NCBI GenBank assembly: GCA_001983555.1
Contig: LJHE01000084.1
Span: 1-47,287, forward strand
DNA: 47,287 nucleotides
DNA from: Candidatus Epulonipiscioides gigas
GTDB lineage: Bacteria > Bacillota > Clostridia > Lachnospirales > Cellulosilyticaceae
Direction: 5' to 3'
The notes under the pieces were generated by a model, which saw nothing but the letters and a program-made list of their open reading frames with translations, was not told the DNA's origin and made no database searches. Made by a program: the position numbers and the translations under genes. This document shows, in pieces, positions 1 through 8,766 of this stretch (the stretch's first letter is position 1; each line of letters opens with the position of its first letter).

Positions 1-638
1 TTGAAAGCGCTGCTCGTCATGCGGGTGCACGTAAGGTAAAAATAATTACAGAACCTGTAGCTGCGGCACTAGGTGCAAATTTAAATATAACTCATGCATT
101 TGGACATATGATTGTTGATATAGGTGGTGGAACAACTGATATTGCAGTTGTTTCTTTAGGTGATGAAGTTGTGAACAATTCTTTACGCATTGCAGGTGAT
201 GATATTGACCAAACTATAATACATTATATACGCAAAAAATATAATCTTATAATTGGGCAGTCTACTGCAGAGGAAATTAAAATTTCTCTTGGAGGTGCCA
301 TGAATAGACCTACAATACTTAAAATGTCTGTAAAGGGAAAAAGTGTTCTTAGTGGTTTACCTATTAGTATAATGATTACATCTGAAGAAATAGCAGAGGT
401 ATTAAAGGAAATAGTAGATACTACTATTTCAGCAATTTATAATGTGATAGAAATTACACCACCAGAGCTTATTGCCGATATAATGAAACAAGGGATAATT
501 TTAACGGGTGGAGGGAGTTTATTATACGGACTTGATACAGTTATTGCCAAGCGTTTAGGGATTAAGGTAAAAGTAGCTGATGATCCAAAAACTTGTGTAG
601 CCATTGGAACGGGTATTTATGCTACTTATATTTTTTAA
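1..638 (+). CDS. mreB: MreB/Mbl actin-like cell-shape protein, C-terminal part (5' end outside window)
   Basis: The reading frame is open from base 3, so this is the last 211 residues of a protein usually about 330-345 long. MreB/Mbl forms membrane-associated filaments that guide wall synthesis along the cell cylinder. Visible signatures are AGARKV followed by ITEPVAAALG, the phosphate-2 nucleotide-binding loop VDIGGGTTDIAV, the family motif YIRKKYNLIIG and the C-terminal adenosine-binding segment ILTGGGSLLYG. The flagellar rod gene flgF starts 18 bases downstream. The same order (mbl-flhO-flhP) is known in Bacillus subtilis, which favours Mbl over the MreB of the mreBCD operon. The two paralogs cannot be told apart from this fragment alone. 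Confidence 0.93.
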   Translation, partial: ESAARHAGARKVKIITEPVAAALGANLNITHAFGHMIVDIGGGTTDIAVVSLGDEVVNNSLRIAGDDIDQTIIHYIRKKYNLIIGQSTAEEIKISLGGAMNRPTILKMSVKGKSVLSGLPISIMITSEEIAEVLKEIVDTTISAIYNVIEITPPELIADIMKQGIILTGGGSLLYGLDTVIAKRLGIKVKVADDPKTCVAIGTGIYATYIF

Positions 639-656
639 TTTTATAGGAGGTGACAA

Positions 657-1424
657 ATGGTTAGAGGATTGTATACTGCGGGTACTGGAATGTTAGTTCA
701 AACAAAAAGAATGGATATTATTTCAAATGATCTAGCAAATTCAAATACTACTGGATATAAAAAAGATGTAGCTGTAGTAGAATCGTTTGACGAAGTATTA
801 ATGAAAAGAGTTGGTGGTTCACAATATCCACCTTTTGATTATAAGGATCTTGGAACTGTAACCAATGGAGTGAGAATCGAAGGTGTTTATACTGACTTTC
901 GAGCTGGAAATTTAGTTTACACTGGTATATCAAATAATTTGGCAATTAATGGTTCAGGATTTTTTGTAGTTGAAACTCCAAATGGTGAAAGATTAACACG
1001 AGATGGCAGTTTCACTATAACTCCAGATGGAGCTCTTGTTACTCAAGAAGGCTATCCTGTTATGGGAGATAATGGTCCTATTAATGTGGGTAGAACATTT
1101 TTTAATGAAGGTCTTGATATGAAAGTCCTTCCAACAAGAGAAATCTTGATTGGAACCAATGTAATTGACACAATTAATGTGGTAAATGTTGAAGACCCTC
1201 AACTTCTTGAAAAAGAAGCCGATAATCTATATATAAATAATCAAGATTTCCTAGCTTCAAATGCAACCATTGAGCAAGGCTTTTTAGAAAGTTCTAATGT
1301 AAATCCTGTAACTGCTATGGTTGATATGATTACTGTTTCACGAGCTTATGAAGCTAATCAAAAAATGATACAAACTCATGATTCATTAATTGGAAAGGCT
1401 GTAAATGAAGTCGGTAAAGCATAA
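657..1424 (+). CDS. flgF: Flagellar basal-body rod protein FlgF (FlhO-like)
   Basis: This 255-residue protein belongs to the FlgB/C/F/G/E rod-hook family and forms part of the flagellar rod in the cell envelope. The N-terminal rod motif (MVRGLYTAGTGM, then NDLANSNTTGYKK around residues 24-37) and the C-terminal helix with SNVNPVTAMVDMITVSRAYEANQKM are both present. These two ends form the coiled-coil core of the rod. A strong Shine-Dalgarno sequence, AGGAGGTG, ends five bases before the ATG. It lies between mreB and flgG, matching flhO of the Bacillus mbl-flhO-flhP cluster. FlgF and FlgG are hard to separate by motif, so the name rests on gene order and on its shorter length. Confidence 0.88.
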   Translation: MVRGLYTAGTGMLVQTKRMDIISNDLANSNTTGYKKDVAVVESFDEVLMKRVGGSQYPPFDYKDLGTVTNGVRIEGVYTDFRAGNLVYTGISNNLAINGSGFFVVETPNGERLTRDGSFTITPDGALVTQEGYPVMGDNGPINVGRTFFNEGLDMKVLPTREILIGTNVIDTINVVNVEDPQLLEKEADNLYINNQDFLASNATIEQGFLESSNVNPVTAMVDMITVSRAYEANQKMIQTHDSLIGKAVNEVGKA

Positions 1425-1451
1425 TATAATGTAGAAGGGGAGATAAAAATT

Positions 1452-2264
1452 ATGATGAGATCACTTTGGACTGCGGCATCGGGGATGACGTCGCAACAAA
1501 TACATGTAGACACAATTTCTAACAATATAGCAAACGTAAATACAGTTGGATTTAAGCAAGAAACTGTAAATTTTAAAACACTTTTATATCAAAATATGTT
1601 ACCCGCTCAACAAGAAGAAACCGTAAATCCTATGGTTACACAAGTAGGTCATGGGGTTAGAGTTGGCTCAATAAGCAAAAACTTTGAAACAGGTACTCTA
1701 ATTCAGACGGGTAATGATAAAGATATAGCAATTGTAGGAAATGGTTTTTTTGCTATTCAAAATCGTGAAGAAGGTCAGGCGGCATATACGAAAGATGGTA
1801 GTTTTAAACTAGGTACAACTGAAGATGGTGTTTTAGCATTAGTAACAAGTGATGGACAATATGTTCTTAGTACAGATGCTGAACCAATTATATTTGAAGA
1901 AGGCACTACTCTTGCAGATATAAAAATAGATCCTTTTGGAAATGTTCAATATACAGATGAATCTGGAGAGTTAAATGAACTTGCAACTATAATGGTTGTA
2001 CAATTTGCAAATGAAGAAGGTTTAGAAGCTATGGGTGGAAACTTATTTTTAGAAACTGCAGCATCAGGACCTGCTCTTAGTGAAGCAGATGAGCCTACTT
2101 TAACACCTAGCCAGCTTAAAACAGGCTTTTTAGAAGGATCTAATGTTAATATTGCAACTGAGATGGTTAATCTAATTGTAGCTCAAAGAGCATATGAGCT
2201 AAATTCAAAATCTATAACTACTGCTGATACCATGCTTGGTCAGGCTGCACAGCTTAAAAAATAA
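1452..2264 (+). CDS. flgG: Flagellar distal rod protein FlgG (FlhP-like)
   Basis: This 270-residue paralog of the preceding gene is close to the usual 260-265 residues of FlgG. It starts MMRSLWTAASGM, carries SNNIANVNTVGFKQE near residues 24-38, and ends with GFLEGSNVNIATEMVNLIVAQRAYELNSK, the typical C-terminal rod helix. FlgG builds the distal rod between FlgF and the hook. Two ATG codons lie in tandem at 1452 and 1455, with AGGGGAG upstream, so the start may be either. It is spaced 27 bases from flgF and 24 from the rod-binding gene, consistent with one transcript. Confidence 0.9.
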   Translation: MMRSLWTAASGMTSQQIHVDTISNNIANVNTVGFKQETVNFKTLLYQNMLPAQQEETVNPMVTQVGHGVRVGSISKNFETGTLIQTGNDKDIAIVGNGFFAIQNREEGQAAYTKDGSFKLGTTEDGVLALVTSDGQYVLSTDAEPIIFEEGTTLADIKIDPFGNVQYTDESGELNELATIMVVQFANEEGLEAMGGNLFLETAASGPALSEADEPTLTPSQLKTGFLEGSNVNIATEMVNLIVAQRAYELNSKSITTADTMLGQAAQLKK

Positions 2265-2288
2265 TCCGTAATTAATGGAGGTTAATGA

Positions 2289-2675
2289 ATGAATATAGGA
2301 GGTATATCTCAATATACAAATATACTGACTGAAATGAATGCTCTAAATTCAGATATAACTGAAACAACTAATTTTGAAGCTAAACTTAAACAGGCAATGA
2401 ATTCCAGCGAGCAAGCAGAACTAAAAGAAGCTTGTGAAGAAATGGAATCTTATATGCTTAGTATGATTTATAAACAAATGAGAAATTCTATCACTATAAA
2501 CGAGGCTGATTCATTTCTTCCAAAAGGTGACTATGAAAAAATGTTTGAAGATTTTATGGTTGATAACCAAGTTGAAAATATGATTGATGCTGGCGGAGTT
2601 GGTCTTGCCAATTATATGTATAAACAACTTAGTACTCAAACGCTACCCGCAAAATATTATAGCACAGTGGTATAA
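2289..2675 (+). CDS. flgJ: FlgJ-like rod-binding protein (rod domain only)
   Basis: This 128-residue protein matches the rod-binding (FlgJ N-terminal) domain. The core is EMESYMLSMIYKQMRNS, then SFLPKGDYEKMFEDFMVD, then GGVGLANYMYKQL. The muramidase domain found in proteobacterial FlgJ is absent, as is usual in Firmicutes, so it probably acts as a rod cap or assembly scaffold while a separate enzyme opens the wall. GGAGG at 2277-2281 is seven bases from the ATG at 2289. An ATG at 2285 is in another frame and too close to that site. It is the last gene of the mreB-flgF-flgG-flgJ block, followed at once by a terminator. Confidence 0.83.
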   Translation: MNIGGISQYTNILTEMNALNSDITETTNFEAKLKQAMNSSEQAELKEACEEMESYMLSMIYKQMRNSITINEADSFLPKGDYEKMFEDFMVDNQVENMIDAGGVGLANYMYKQLSTQTLPAKYYSTVV

Positions 2676-2677
2676 TC

Positions 2678-2706
2678 AAAGGGACATGGTAATCCATGTC
2701 CCTTTT
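2678..2706 (+). terminator. Rho-independent terminator after flgJ
   Basis: A perfect 12-bp stem (AAAGGGACATGG pairing with CCATGTCCCTTT) closes on a TAAT loop and ends in TTTT. It starts right after the flgJ stop codon and separates the flagellar block from the sugar operon. Confidence 0.93.
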
Positions 2707-2787
2707 AATGAGCTATTTTTTATATTAATTAATAATGATTTAATTTATTTTTCTCAATAATTAGTTATATTGTTGTTAATTTATATA

Positions 2788-2833
2788 GTTTCGCATGAAA
2801 CCTATTGCAACATTTTATTAATTATTGTAATAT
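2788..2833 (+). promoter_or_regulatory. Probable promoter of the sugar-uptake operon with an upstream inverted repeat
   Basis: A -35-like TTGCAA at 2805-2810 and a -10-like TAATAT at 2828-2833 are 17 bases apart. Directly upstream lies the inverted repeat GTTTC-GCAT-GAAAC (2788-2801), the kind of site a LacI-family regulator or an activator could bind. The spacing is ideal but the -10 is weak, consistent with a regulated promoter. That the LacI-type gene at 7622-8650 binds here is inference. Confidence 0.5.
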
Positions 2834-2848
2834 GTATATATTATTTTT

Positions 2849-2896
2849 AGGTTCAAATTTTTTAGCTTTTAAAATATTTTACATATCATTGAACCT
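2849..2896 (+). promoter_or_regulatory. Inverted repeat in the leader of the sugar operon
   Basis: Perfect 8-bp arms AGGTTCAA (2849-2856) and TTGAACCT (2889-2896) flank a 32-base AT-rich spacer. They lie between the predicted transcription start (about 2840) and the binding-protein start codon at 2922. This could be a pair of operator half-sites or the base of a leader hairpin. No known riboswitch is recognised. Confidence 0.45.
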
Positions 2897-2921
2897 ATTT
2901 TAAATTTAAGGGGGATTTTAT

Positions 2922-4169
2922 ATGAATAAAAAATGGTTATTATCAGGTATATTAGTTTTATCAGTAGGTTTATTAGCTGGTTGTAGTGAATCTAGCTCTG
3001 GCAATGAATTAGAATTATTTTCTACTAAACCTGAAAACGTAGCTATATTAGAAACTATAGCAAATGAATTTAATGCACTAAATCCAGAATATACAATTAA
3101 TGTAGTAGCTCCAGCTGATGCTGCAACAGTACTTAAAACTAGAATGGCAAAAAATGATATGCCTGATATACTTGCAATGGGTGGAGATTCTTATTTTACA
3201 GAAGTTCAAAGTGCAGATATGCTAATAGACCTAAGCAACGAGCCGTATATATCAAATTTACATGTGAGCTATTTATATATGGTCTATAACCGAAATGCCA
3301 ATAAAGAAGTAGTAGTATATGGTGTTCCTTATGCTACTAATGCATCAGGTGTAATTTATAATAGAGATATATTTGCTCGAGCTGGTATTGAAATTCCTAC
3401 TACTTGGGATGAGTTTGTATCTGTAATAGAAATTTTAGATGCTCAAGATATTAATCCATTTATATTTACTTATAAAGATGGTTGGACTATACTTCCACCT
3501 TGGAATAGCATGGCTCCTGTCATTCAACCCAATAATTTTATGAATGATAGATTAGCTGATAAAACAACTTTTTTAGGCACACATGAAGAAGTTTTAGAAA
3601 AAATGATTACTCTAATGGATTTTGCTCAAGAAGATTTTATGGGAATGTCTTATGATGATGGAAACAAAGCATTCGCTACTGGTGCTGGAGCTATGATGAT
3701 AAATGGTAACTGGGCAATAAATCAAATTATGGCTGCCAATCCAGACATAAATCTTGGCATGTTTCCATTCCCAACTTCTAATATAGCAAGTGAAAATAAG
3801 TTAACATCGGGAGTAGATGTTCTTTTAGCTGTTACAGATGGCGATGACGAAATAGAAAATGTTGCAAAGAAATTTATTGAATTTGCTGTTTCTAATGAGA
3901 TTGCTACTAAGTATATCGAAGAGCAATTTGCTTTCTCTGCTGTTAAAGGCGTAGAGCAAACTAATCCTATCGTTTCTGATATTAGTGATGATGTAATTAA
4001 AGGTAATGTTGAGAATTTTCCTGACCATTATTATCCAAATGGTTTAGATTTAGCAGCTGTATTATCAGGATTTGCAATGAATTATGTATCAGGAATGGAT
4101 GATGATTCTAATATTAGTGCTACGCTTAGCGATTTAGATGCAAAATATGATGCTATAAATGTTAAATAG
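2922..4169 (+). CDS. Sugar ABC transporter substrate-binding lipoprotein
   Basis: This 415-residue extracellular binding protein of the carbohydrate ABC type (SBP family 1, MalE/UgpB-like) delivers a sugar to the permeases encoded next. The N-terminus is a lipoprotein signal with lipobox LLAGC, so the mature protein starts at Cys21 and is lipid-anchored outside the membrane. Family features are LETIANEFNALNPEYTINV near residue 45, PYATNASGVIYNRDIF, and an AMMINGNWAINQI segment typical of oligosaccharide binders. GGGGG lies eight bases before the ATG. The GH13 enzyme in the same operon suggests an alpha-gluco-oligosaccharide ligand, but the ligand cannot be read from sequence. Confidence 0.88.
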   Translation: MNKKWLLSGILVLSVGLLAGCSESSSGNELELFSTKPENVAILETIANEFNALNPEYTINVVAPADAATVLKTRMAKNDMPDILAMGGDSYFTEVQSADMLIDLSNEPYISNLHVSYLYMVYNRNANKEVVVYGVPYATNASGVIYNRDIFARAGIEIPTTWDEFVSVIEILDAQDINPFIFTYKDGWTILPPWNSMAPVIQPNNFMNDRLADKTTFLGTHEEVLEKMITLMDFAQEDFMGMSYDDGNKAFATGAGAMMINGNWAINQIMAANPDINLGMFPFPTSNIASENKLTSGVDVLLAVTDGDDEIENVAKKFIEFAVSNEIATKYIEEQFAFSAVKGVEQTNPIVSDISDDVIKGNVENFPDHYYPNGLDLAAVLSGFAMNYVSGMDDDSNISATLSDLDAKYDAINVK

Positions 4170-4200
4170 AAGCATCCATGTTAGAAAGGGGGCGACAATA

Positions 4201-5073
4201 TTGGGAACAAAAAAAGTTAGTCCAATCTTCTATATAATAGTTATTATTATGGCAATATGCTTTTTTATTTTTCACACTATTCCTTTTATGCAGGGAATCT
4301 TTTATAGCTTTACCAATTGGAAAGGTTATGGCAGTTGGGATTTTGTTGGATTAAATAATTATTTACAGCTATTTAAGGACCCTGATATTTTAGGAGCATA
4401 TTCTTTTACTTTTATCTTTGCCATTATTACTACTATATTAGTAAATGTATTAAGCCTTGTGATTGCTTGTGCATTAAATGCAAAAATACATTTTAATGGA
4501 TTTTTAAAAGCAGTATATTTCTTACCTTATATGCTCGGAAATTTAATGATAGGCTTTATTTTTAATTATATATTTGCCAATATAGTACCTCAAATAGGAA
4601 AAAATTTAGGTATAGAAGCTCTTAGCGTAAATATTTTAGGTACAGAAAATGCTATGTGGGGAATTATATTTGTTACTGTGTGGGCATCTTGTGCTTTTAA
4701 TACTCTTATCTACACAGCTGGTTTAAAATCTATTAGTAGTGATATTTATGAAGCGGCAGCTATCGATGGTGCCATTGGTATAAAACGTTTTTCTAATATT
4801 ACATTTCCACTGCTCGCAACTTCATTTACAATTAATGTAGTACTATCTGTTAAAGGGTTTTTGATGGTATATGACCAAATTATGGCTATGACAAATGGAG
4901 GACCTGGTATGGAAACTACTTCTATTGCTGTATTAATTTATAAACGTGGTTTTACTGGTGGACAATTTGCATATCAATCTGCTAATGCAGTAATATTGTT
5001 TGTTATAGTCGCTACTATATCTATATTACAACTTCGTTTTTTGGAAAAAAGGGAGGCGAAATATAATGATTAG
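4201..5073 (+). CDS. Sugar ABC transporter permease (MalF/UgpA type)
   Basis: An inner-membrane permease of about 290 residues with six predicted membrane helices, beginning MGTKKVSPIFYIIV. The permease signature EAAAIDGAIGIKRFSNITFPLL, which contacts the ATPase, is clear. The frame is open from an ATG at 4159, but that start overlaps the preceding gene and has no ribosome site. GAAAGGGGG at 4184-4192 sits eight bases before a TTG at 4201, so the TTG start is preferred. It overlaps the next permease by eight bases (ATGATTAG), indicating translational coupling. No ATP-binding subunit is encoded nearby, so a shared MsmK-type ATPase elsewhere is likely. Confidence 0.87.
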   Translation: MGTKKVSPIFYIIVIIMAICFFIFHTIPFMQGIFYSFTNWKGYGSWDFVGLNNYLQLFKDPDILGAYSFTFIFAIITTILVNVLSLVIACALNAKIHFNGFLKAVYFLPYMLGNLMIGFIFNYIFANIVPQIGKNLGIEALSVNILGTENAMWGIIFVTVWASCAFNTLIYTAGLKSISSDIYEAAAIDGAIGIKRFSNITFPLLATSFTINVVLSVKGFLMVYDQIMAMTNGGPGMETTSIAVLIYKRGFTGGQFAYQSANAVILFVIVATISILQLRFLEKREAKYND

Positions 5074-5893
5074 TGAAAAAAAGAATTGGCCTATAACTAT
5101 ATTATTAATAATTTGTATGATTATATTCATTTTAATACCTTTATACATGGTAGTTATAATTGCTATTAAAGATCCATCTGACATGATACATGTTTTATCT
5201 TTTCCTAAAGAGCTCCGACTACAAAATTTTGTAGATGCTTGGGTTAAAACAGATTATCCAGTAAAATTTATTAATACTGCTATCATTACTATAATTACCC
5301 TAATATTTACATTGCCATTAAATTCTTTTACAGCATATGCTATTGTCAGAAGCCAAGATAAAAGTAAGTTTTTTAAATTTATATACTATTATTTTTTAAG
5401 CGCAATGTTCATCCCATTTAGTGTAATAATGTTGCCTTTAGTTATTCAAGCTAGTAATTTTAATTTAGATAATATTTGGGGTATTTCTTTCTTATATATT
5501 ATATTTGGGTTACCAATGAATTGTTTTTTATATTCAGGAGCTATTAAAAATTTACCGCTCTCTTTGGAAGAAGCTGCTATGATTGATGGAGCTAGTATTT
5601 TAAAAACATTTTGGAGCATAGTTTTTCCATTATTAAAACCAATGTCTGCTACTGTTGCTATTTTATCTTTTATGTGGACTTGGAACGACTTTACAATGCC
5701 ATTAGTTTTACTTACAGAAGAATCACAGCAAACATTACAATTAGCTCAATATGTATTTAAAAGTCAATTTTCAGTAGATTATAATTTAGCATTTGCATCA
5801 TATACAATGGTTTTATTGCCCATTTTAATTGTATATATATTTGCTCAAAAGTATATTATAGCCAGTGTATCCGCTGGTTCTGTAAAAGGATAA
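5066..5893 (+). CDS. Sugar ABC transporter permease (MalG/UgpE type)
   Basis: A 275-residue partner permease with six predicted helices. The EAA loop reads EEAAMIDGASILKTFWSIVFPLLKP around residues 170-195, and the C-terminus ends in KYIIASVSAGSVKG, typical of the MalG class, where the last residues insert towards the ATPase. It forms a heterodimer with the upstream permease, with which it overlaps by eight bases. It is followed after 37 bases by the GH13 gene with its own site AGGAG. Together the four genes encode uptake plus cytoplasmic cleavage of an oligosaccharide. Confidence 0.9.
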   Translation: MISEKKNWPITILLIICMIIFILIPLYMVVIIAIKDPSDMIHVLSFPKELRLQNFVDAWVKTDYPVKFINTAIITIITLIFTLPLNSFTAYAIVRSQDKSKFFKFIYYYFLSAMFIPFSVIMLPLVIQASNFNLDNIWGISFLYIIFGLPMNCFLYSGAIKNLPLSLEEAAMIDGASILKTFWSIVFPLLKPMSATVAILSFMWTWNDFTMPLVLLTEESQQTLQLAQYVFKSQFSVDYNLAFASYTMVLLPILIVYIFAQKYIIASVSAGSVKG

Positions 5894-5930
5894 TTCAAAA
5901 ATTTAATTATAAATTATAGGAGAATAAAAA

Positions 5931-7604
5931 ATGAATAGACCATTTTGGAAAGAATCTGTTGTATATCAAATTTATCCACGCAGTTTTTATGATAGTAATA
6001 ATGATGGCATTGGTGATATAAAGGGTATTATTGAAAAATTAGATTACTTAAAAGAGCTAGGAATAAATGTGTTATGGATATCTCCTTTGCTTGAATCTCC
6101 TTTAGATGACAATGGCTATGATGTTTCAGACTACAGAAAAATTTTGGATGATTATGGTACTATGGAAGATTATGAAAATTTACTAAGCCAAGCACATGAC
6201 AGAGGAATTAAAATACTTATGGACTTAGTAGTAAATCATAGTTCCAATGAGCATAACTGGTTTTTAGAAAGTAAAAAATCTAAAGACAATCCTTATCGTG
6301 ATTATTATATTTGGCGTGATGCTAAAGAAGGTGCTGAACCGAATAACTGGGGCTCATTTTTTGGCGGTTCTACTTGGCAATATGATCCAGAAACAAAAAT
6401 GTATTATTTACATCTCTTTACTAAAAAGCAACCTGATTTAAATTGGGAAAATGAAAAATTAAGATATGAAATTTATGATATGATGAAGTTTTGGTGTGAA
6501 AAAGGTGTCGATGGATTTAGAATGGATGTTATTAATTTAATTTCTAAAGTACAAAGTTATGATGATGGTATAGTGCACAATAATTTATATGGAGATGGTG
6601 CTCCATATTATATGAATGGTCCAAGAGTTCATGAGTACTTACAGGAAATGAATAGAGAAGTATTATCCAAATATGATATTATGACAGTGGGTGAAACGCC
6701 GGGTGTTACTACTAAAGATGCCAAGCAATATGCTAATAATAATCAAACAGAGCTTAATATGATATTTCAATTTGAACATGTAGGTGTTGGCGATGAAAAT
6801 CTTGGTAAATGGACTACTAAAAGATTTGATTTTATGGAATTTAAAAGTATAATCATCAAATGGCAAGAAGAGCTCTATGGCAAAGCTTGGAATAGTCTAT
6901 ATTTAGGTAACCATGACCAACCTAGAAGTGTAAGTAGATTTGGTGATGATTCAGCACAATATAGAGAGCTTTCTGCCAAAATGTTAGTCACTTTCAATCA
7001 GATGTTACAAGGCACTCCATATATTTATCAAGGTGAAGAGCTCGGAATGACAAATGCCTATTTTGAGAATTTAGAAGACTATAATGACGTGGAAAGTCTT
7101 AGATATTTTAAAGAATACACAGAAAGTGGTTTAATCTCAGAAAAAGAAATGATGGAATGTTTGAAACTAAGAAGTAGAGATAATGCAAGAACTCCATTTC
7201 ATTGGGATGATAGCACAAATGGTGGTTTTTCTGCTCACAAAACTTGGATAAAAATGAATCCTAATTTCACAGAAATAAATGCCAAAGAACAATTGTTAAG
7301 ACAAGATTCAGTGTTCAACTATTACAAAAATATTATTGCTCTTAGAAAATATCATACCGTAATCTATGACGGAAAATTTGTTCCATATATGATAGAATCT
7401 GATAAAGTATTTGCATTTACACGAGAAACAGAAAACGAAAATTTATTTGTAATGTGTAACTTCACAAAAGAAAATGTAGAGATTGAAATACCACAATATT
7501 ATTTAGAAAATGGTGTGTGTATTATTTCAAATTATAATATTACAGATTACACTCATAGATATATTTTAAAACCATACGAAGCATTTGTAATTTCTAAGAA
7601 TTAA
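5931..7604 (+). CDS. malL: GH13 alpha-glucosidase, oligo-1,6-glucosidase-like
   Basis: A 557-residue cytoplasmic glycoside hydrolase of family 13 (subfamily 31 type; usual length 550-565). The four conserved regions are all present: DLVVNH (98-103), GFRMDVIN with nucleophile Asp199, VGETPG with acid/base Glu255, and NHDQ with Asp329. The residue after the nucleophile is Val200. In characterised enzymes Val here goes with alpha-1,6 cleavage (isomaltose, panose), while Thr or Ala goes with alpha-1,4 (maltose). No signal peptide is seen. Its place after the permeases means it cleaves imported oligosaccharides. Substrate preference is inferred from the single residue. Trehalose-6-phosphate hydrolase is less likely because the transporter is ABC, not PTS. 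Confidence 0.9.
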   Translation: MNRPFWKESVVYQIYPRSFYDSNNDGIGDIKGIIEKLDYLKELGINVLWISPLLESPLDDNGYDVSDYRKILDDYGTMEDYENLLSQAHDRGIKILMDLVVNHSSNEHNWFLESKKSKDNPYRDYYIWRDAKEGAEPNNWGSFFGGSTWQYDPETKMYYLHLFTKKQPDLNWENEKLRYEIYDMMKFWCEKGVDGFRMDVINLISKVQSYDDGIVHNNLYGDGAPYYMNGPRVHEYLQEMNREVLSKYDIMTVGETPGVTTKDAKQYANNNQTELNMIFQFEHVGVGDENLGKWTTKRFDFMEFKSIIIKWQEELYGKAWNSLYLGNHDQPRSVSRFGDDSAQYRELSAKMLVTFNQMLQGTPYIYQGEELGMTNAYFENLEDYNDVESLRYFKEYTESGLISEKEMMECLKLRSRDNARTPFHWDDSTNGGFSAHKTWIKMNPNFTEINAKEQLLRQDSVFNYYKNIIALRKYHTVIYDGKFVPYMIESDKVFAFTRETENENLFVMCNFTKENVEIEIPQYYLENGVCIISNYNITDYTHRYILKPYEAFVISKN

Positions 7605-7613
7605 ATTTAACCG

Positions 7614-7648
7614 AGCAGGAATTATTTATTTAATCCTGCTTTATTTTT
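7614..7648 (+). terminator. Terminator of the sugar operon, overlapping the end of the convergent regulator
   Basis: The stem AGCAGGA (7614-7620) / TCCTGCT (7634-7640) is followed by TTATTTTT. It overlaps the last codons of the minus-strand LacI-type gene. On the minus strand no T-run follows, so it mainly serves the plus strand. Confidence 0.75.
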
Positions 7649-8650
7649 GACTGAATTTCTAACTATCAATTGTACTGGACTATTTATTCTTTCTTCCGAT
7701 ATAGGTATAATTTCATTATTAATTATTTTTAATAATTGCTTAAATGCGATTTTAGCTTTTAGTTTAACATCTTGATTAACTGTAGTCAGAGAGGGTCTTG
7801 CAAACTTGCAATACAAATTATTATCAAATCCTGTTATTGATATATCATTAGGAATATTTGCTCCTAATTTAAATAAAATTTCCATAGCTTCCATAGCCCT
7901 ATAATCTGATGAAAAACTTAATGCTCCTGCCTCAAAGAATTTATCCAAATTTTTTTTATAAAAACTTCTTACATCTAATAAATAAGGATCAAGAATAATA
8001 TATCTTGCATCTGTACATATATTTCCATTCTGCTCTTGTGCTTCTTTAATTCCCAACCATCTTTGATAATCAGAATCTTTTTTTGTTTCTGCAATAAAAA
8101 GGACGTTTTTATGATTATTTTGATATAAATAATTTCCTATTTGATAGCCTCCACTGTAATCATCTATTCCTACATTTATATGTTTAAATCCCTGCGCAGG
8201 ATAATAATCAATTAATACCATGGCTTTATTAAGTTTTTGAGTTAACAACCGATATTTTGGTTCGGAAAAAGAAAATAATATTAAACCATCTATATACCAT
8301 CGAGATACTATATCTATTATATTTTCAATTTTCTCACCTGAAATTATCATAATGTAATAACCTGTATTTTGAGCTTCTATTTGTAGTTGACTTAAAAATT
8401 CTGATATAAATGGAGTTTGGATGGCTGGCATGTGATGAAATTTGCAAGCTCCTAATACTAATCCTATTATTCTTGAAGACTTTTTTGCCATAACTAGAGA
8501 ACTCATGTTAGGTATATATCCTTCATTTTCTAATATTTTTGCAATTTTATTCATTGTATTTTTTGAAACTTTTTTTGTTTTTCCATGTAATACATTTGAT
8601 ACAGTAGTTCTACTAACACCCACTTTATCCGCAATTTCTTGTAATGTCAT
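7622..8650 (-). CDS. LacI-family transcriptional regulator
   Basis: A 342-residue repressor-type protein. The N-terminal helix-turn-helix MTLQEIADKVGVSRTTVSNVLHG is classical LacI/GalR, followed by a hinge region with NMSSLVMAKKSSRIIG and a periplasmic-binding-protein-like sensor domain. The last part, SITGFDNNLYCKFARPSLTTVNQD, is the usual C-terminal signature. The frame is open from an ATG at 8659, but that ATG abuts the GGAGGA site. The ATG at 8650, ten bases after the site, gives the canonical start. It converges on the sugar operon, so it probably controls it in response to the imported sugar. A palindrome in its own promoter region suggests autoregulation. Confidence 0.9.
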   Translation of the reverse strand: MTLQEIADKVGVSRTTVSNVLHGKTKKVSKNTMNKIAKILENEGYIPNMSSLVMAKKSSRIIGLVLGACKFHHMPAIQTPFISEFLSQLQIEAQNTGYYIMIISGEKIENIIDIVSRWYIDGLILFSFSEPKYRLLTQKLNKAMVLIDYYPAQGFKHINVGIDDYSGGYQIGNYLYQNNHKNVLFIAETKKDSDYQRWLGIKEAQEQNGNICTDARYIILDPYLLDVRSFYKKNLDKFFEAGALSFSSDYRAMEAMEILFKLGANIPNDISITGFDNNLYCKFARPSLTTVNQDVKLKAKIAFKQLLKIINNEIIPISEERINSPVQLIVRNSVKNKAGLNK

Positions 8651-8684
8651 ATTTATCATTCCTCCATTTTGAGCTTGTTTATGT

Positions 8685-8705
8685 AATATACTAAAAAAGT
8701 ATATT
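8685..8705. promoter_or_regulatory. Palindromic operator candidate upstream of the LacI-type gene
   Basis: Perfect 8-bp arms AATATACT and AGTATATT are separated by five A residues. The right arm contains TATACT on the minus strand, a plausible -10 for the regulator gene, whose start is 35 bases away. Binding here would occlude RNA polymerase. The protein that binds is unknown. Confidence 0.4.
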
Positions 8706-8726
8706 TATATTTTTATCTTTTTCTTA

Positions 8727-8764
8727 GATGCTCATATTTAGTTATTAAATAAGAGCATCCTTTT
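8727..8764 (+). terminator. Strong hairpin with plus-strand T-run between two minus-strand genes
   Basis: The stem GATGCTC (8727-8733) / GAGCATC (8753-8759), extended inward by TATTTA/TAAATA, is followed by CTTTTT on the plus strand. Both flanking genes are on the minus strand, where no T-run follows the stem. It may stop plus-strand read-through that escapes the terminator at 7614, or act as a minus-strand processing structure. Confidence 0.55.
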
Positions 8765-8766
8765 TA

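Noticed and set aside
2668-2707. Transposon inverted repeat after flgJ
   Set aside because: The structure is a compact 12-bp stem with TAAT loop and T-run at a gene end, so a terminator explains it fully.
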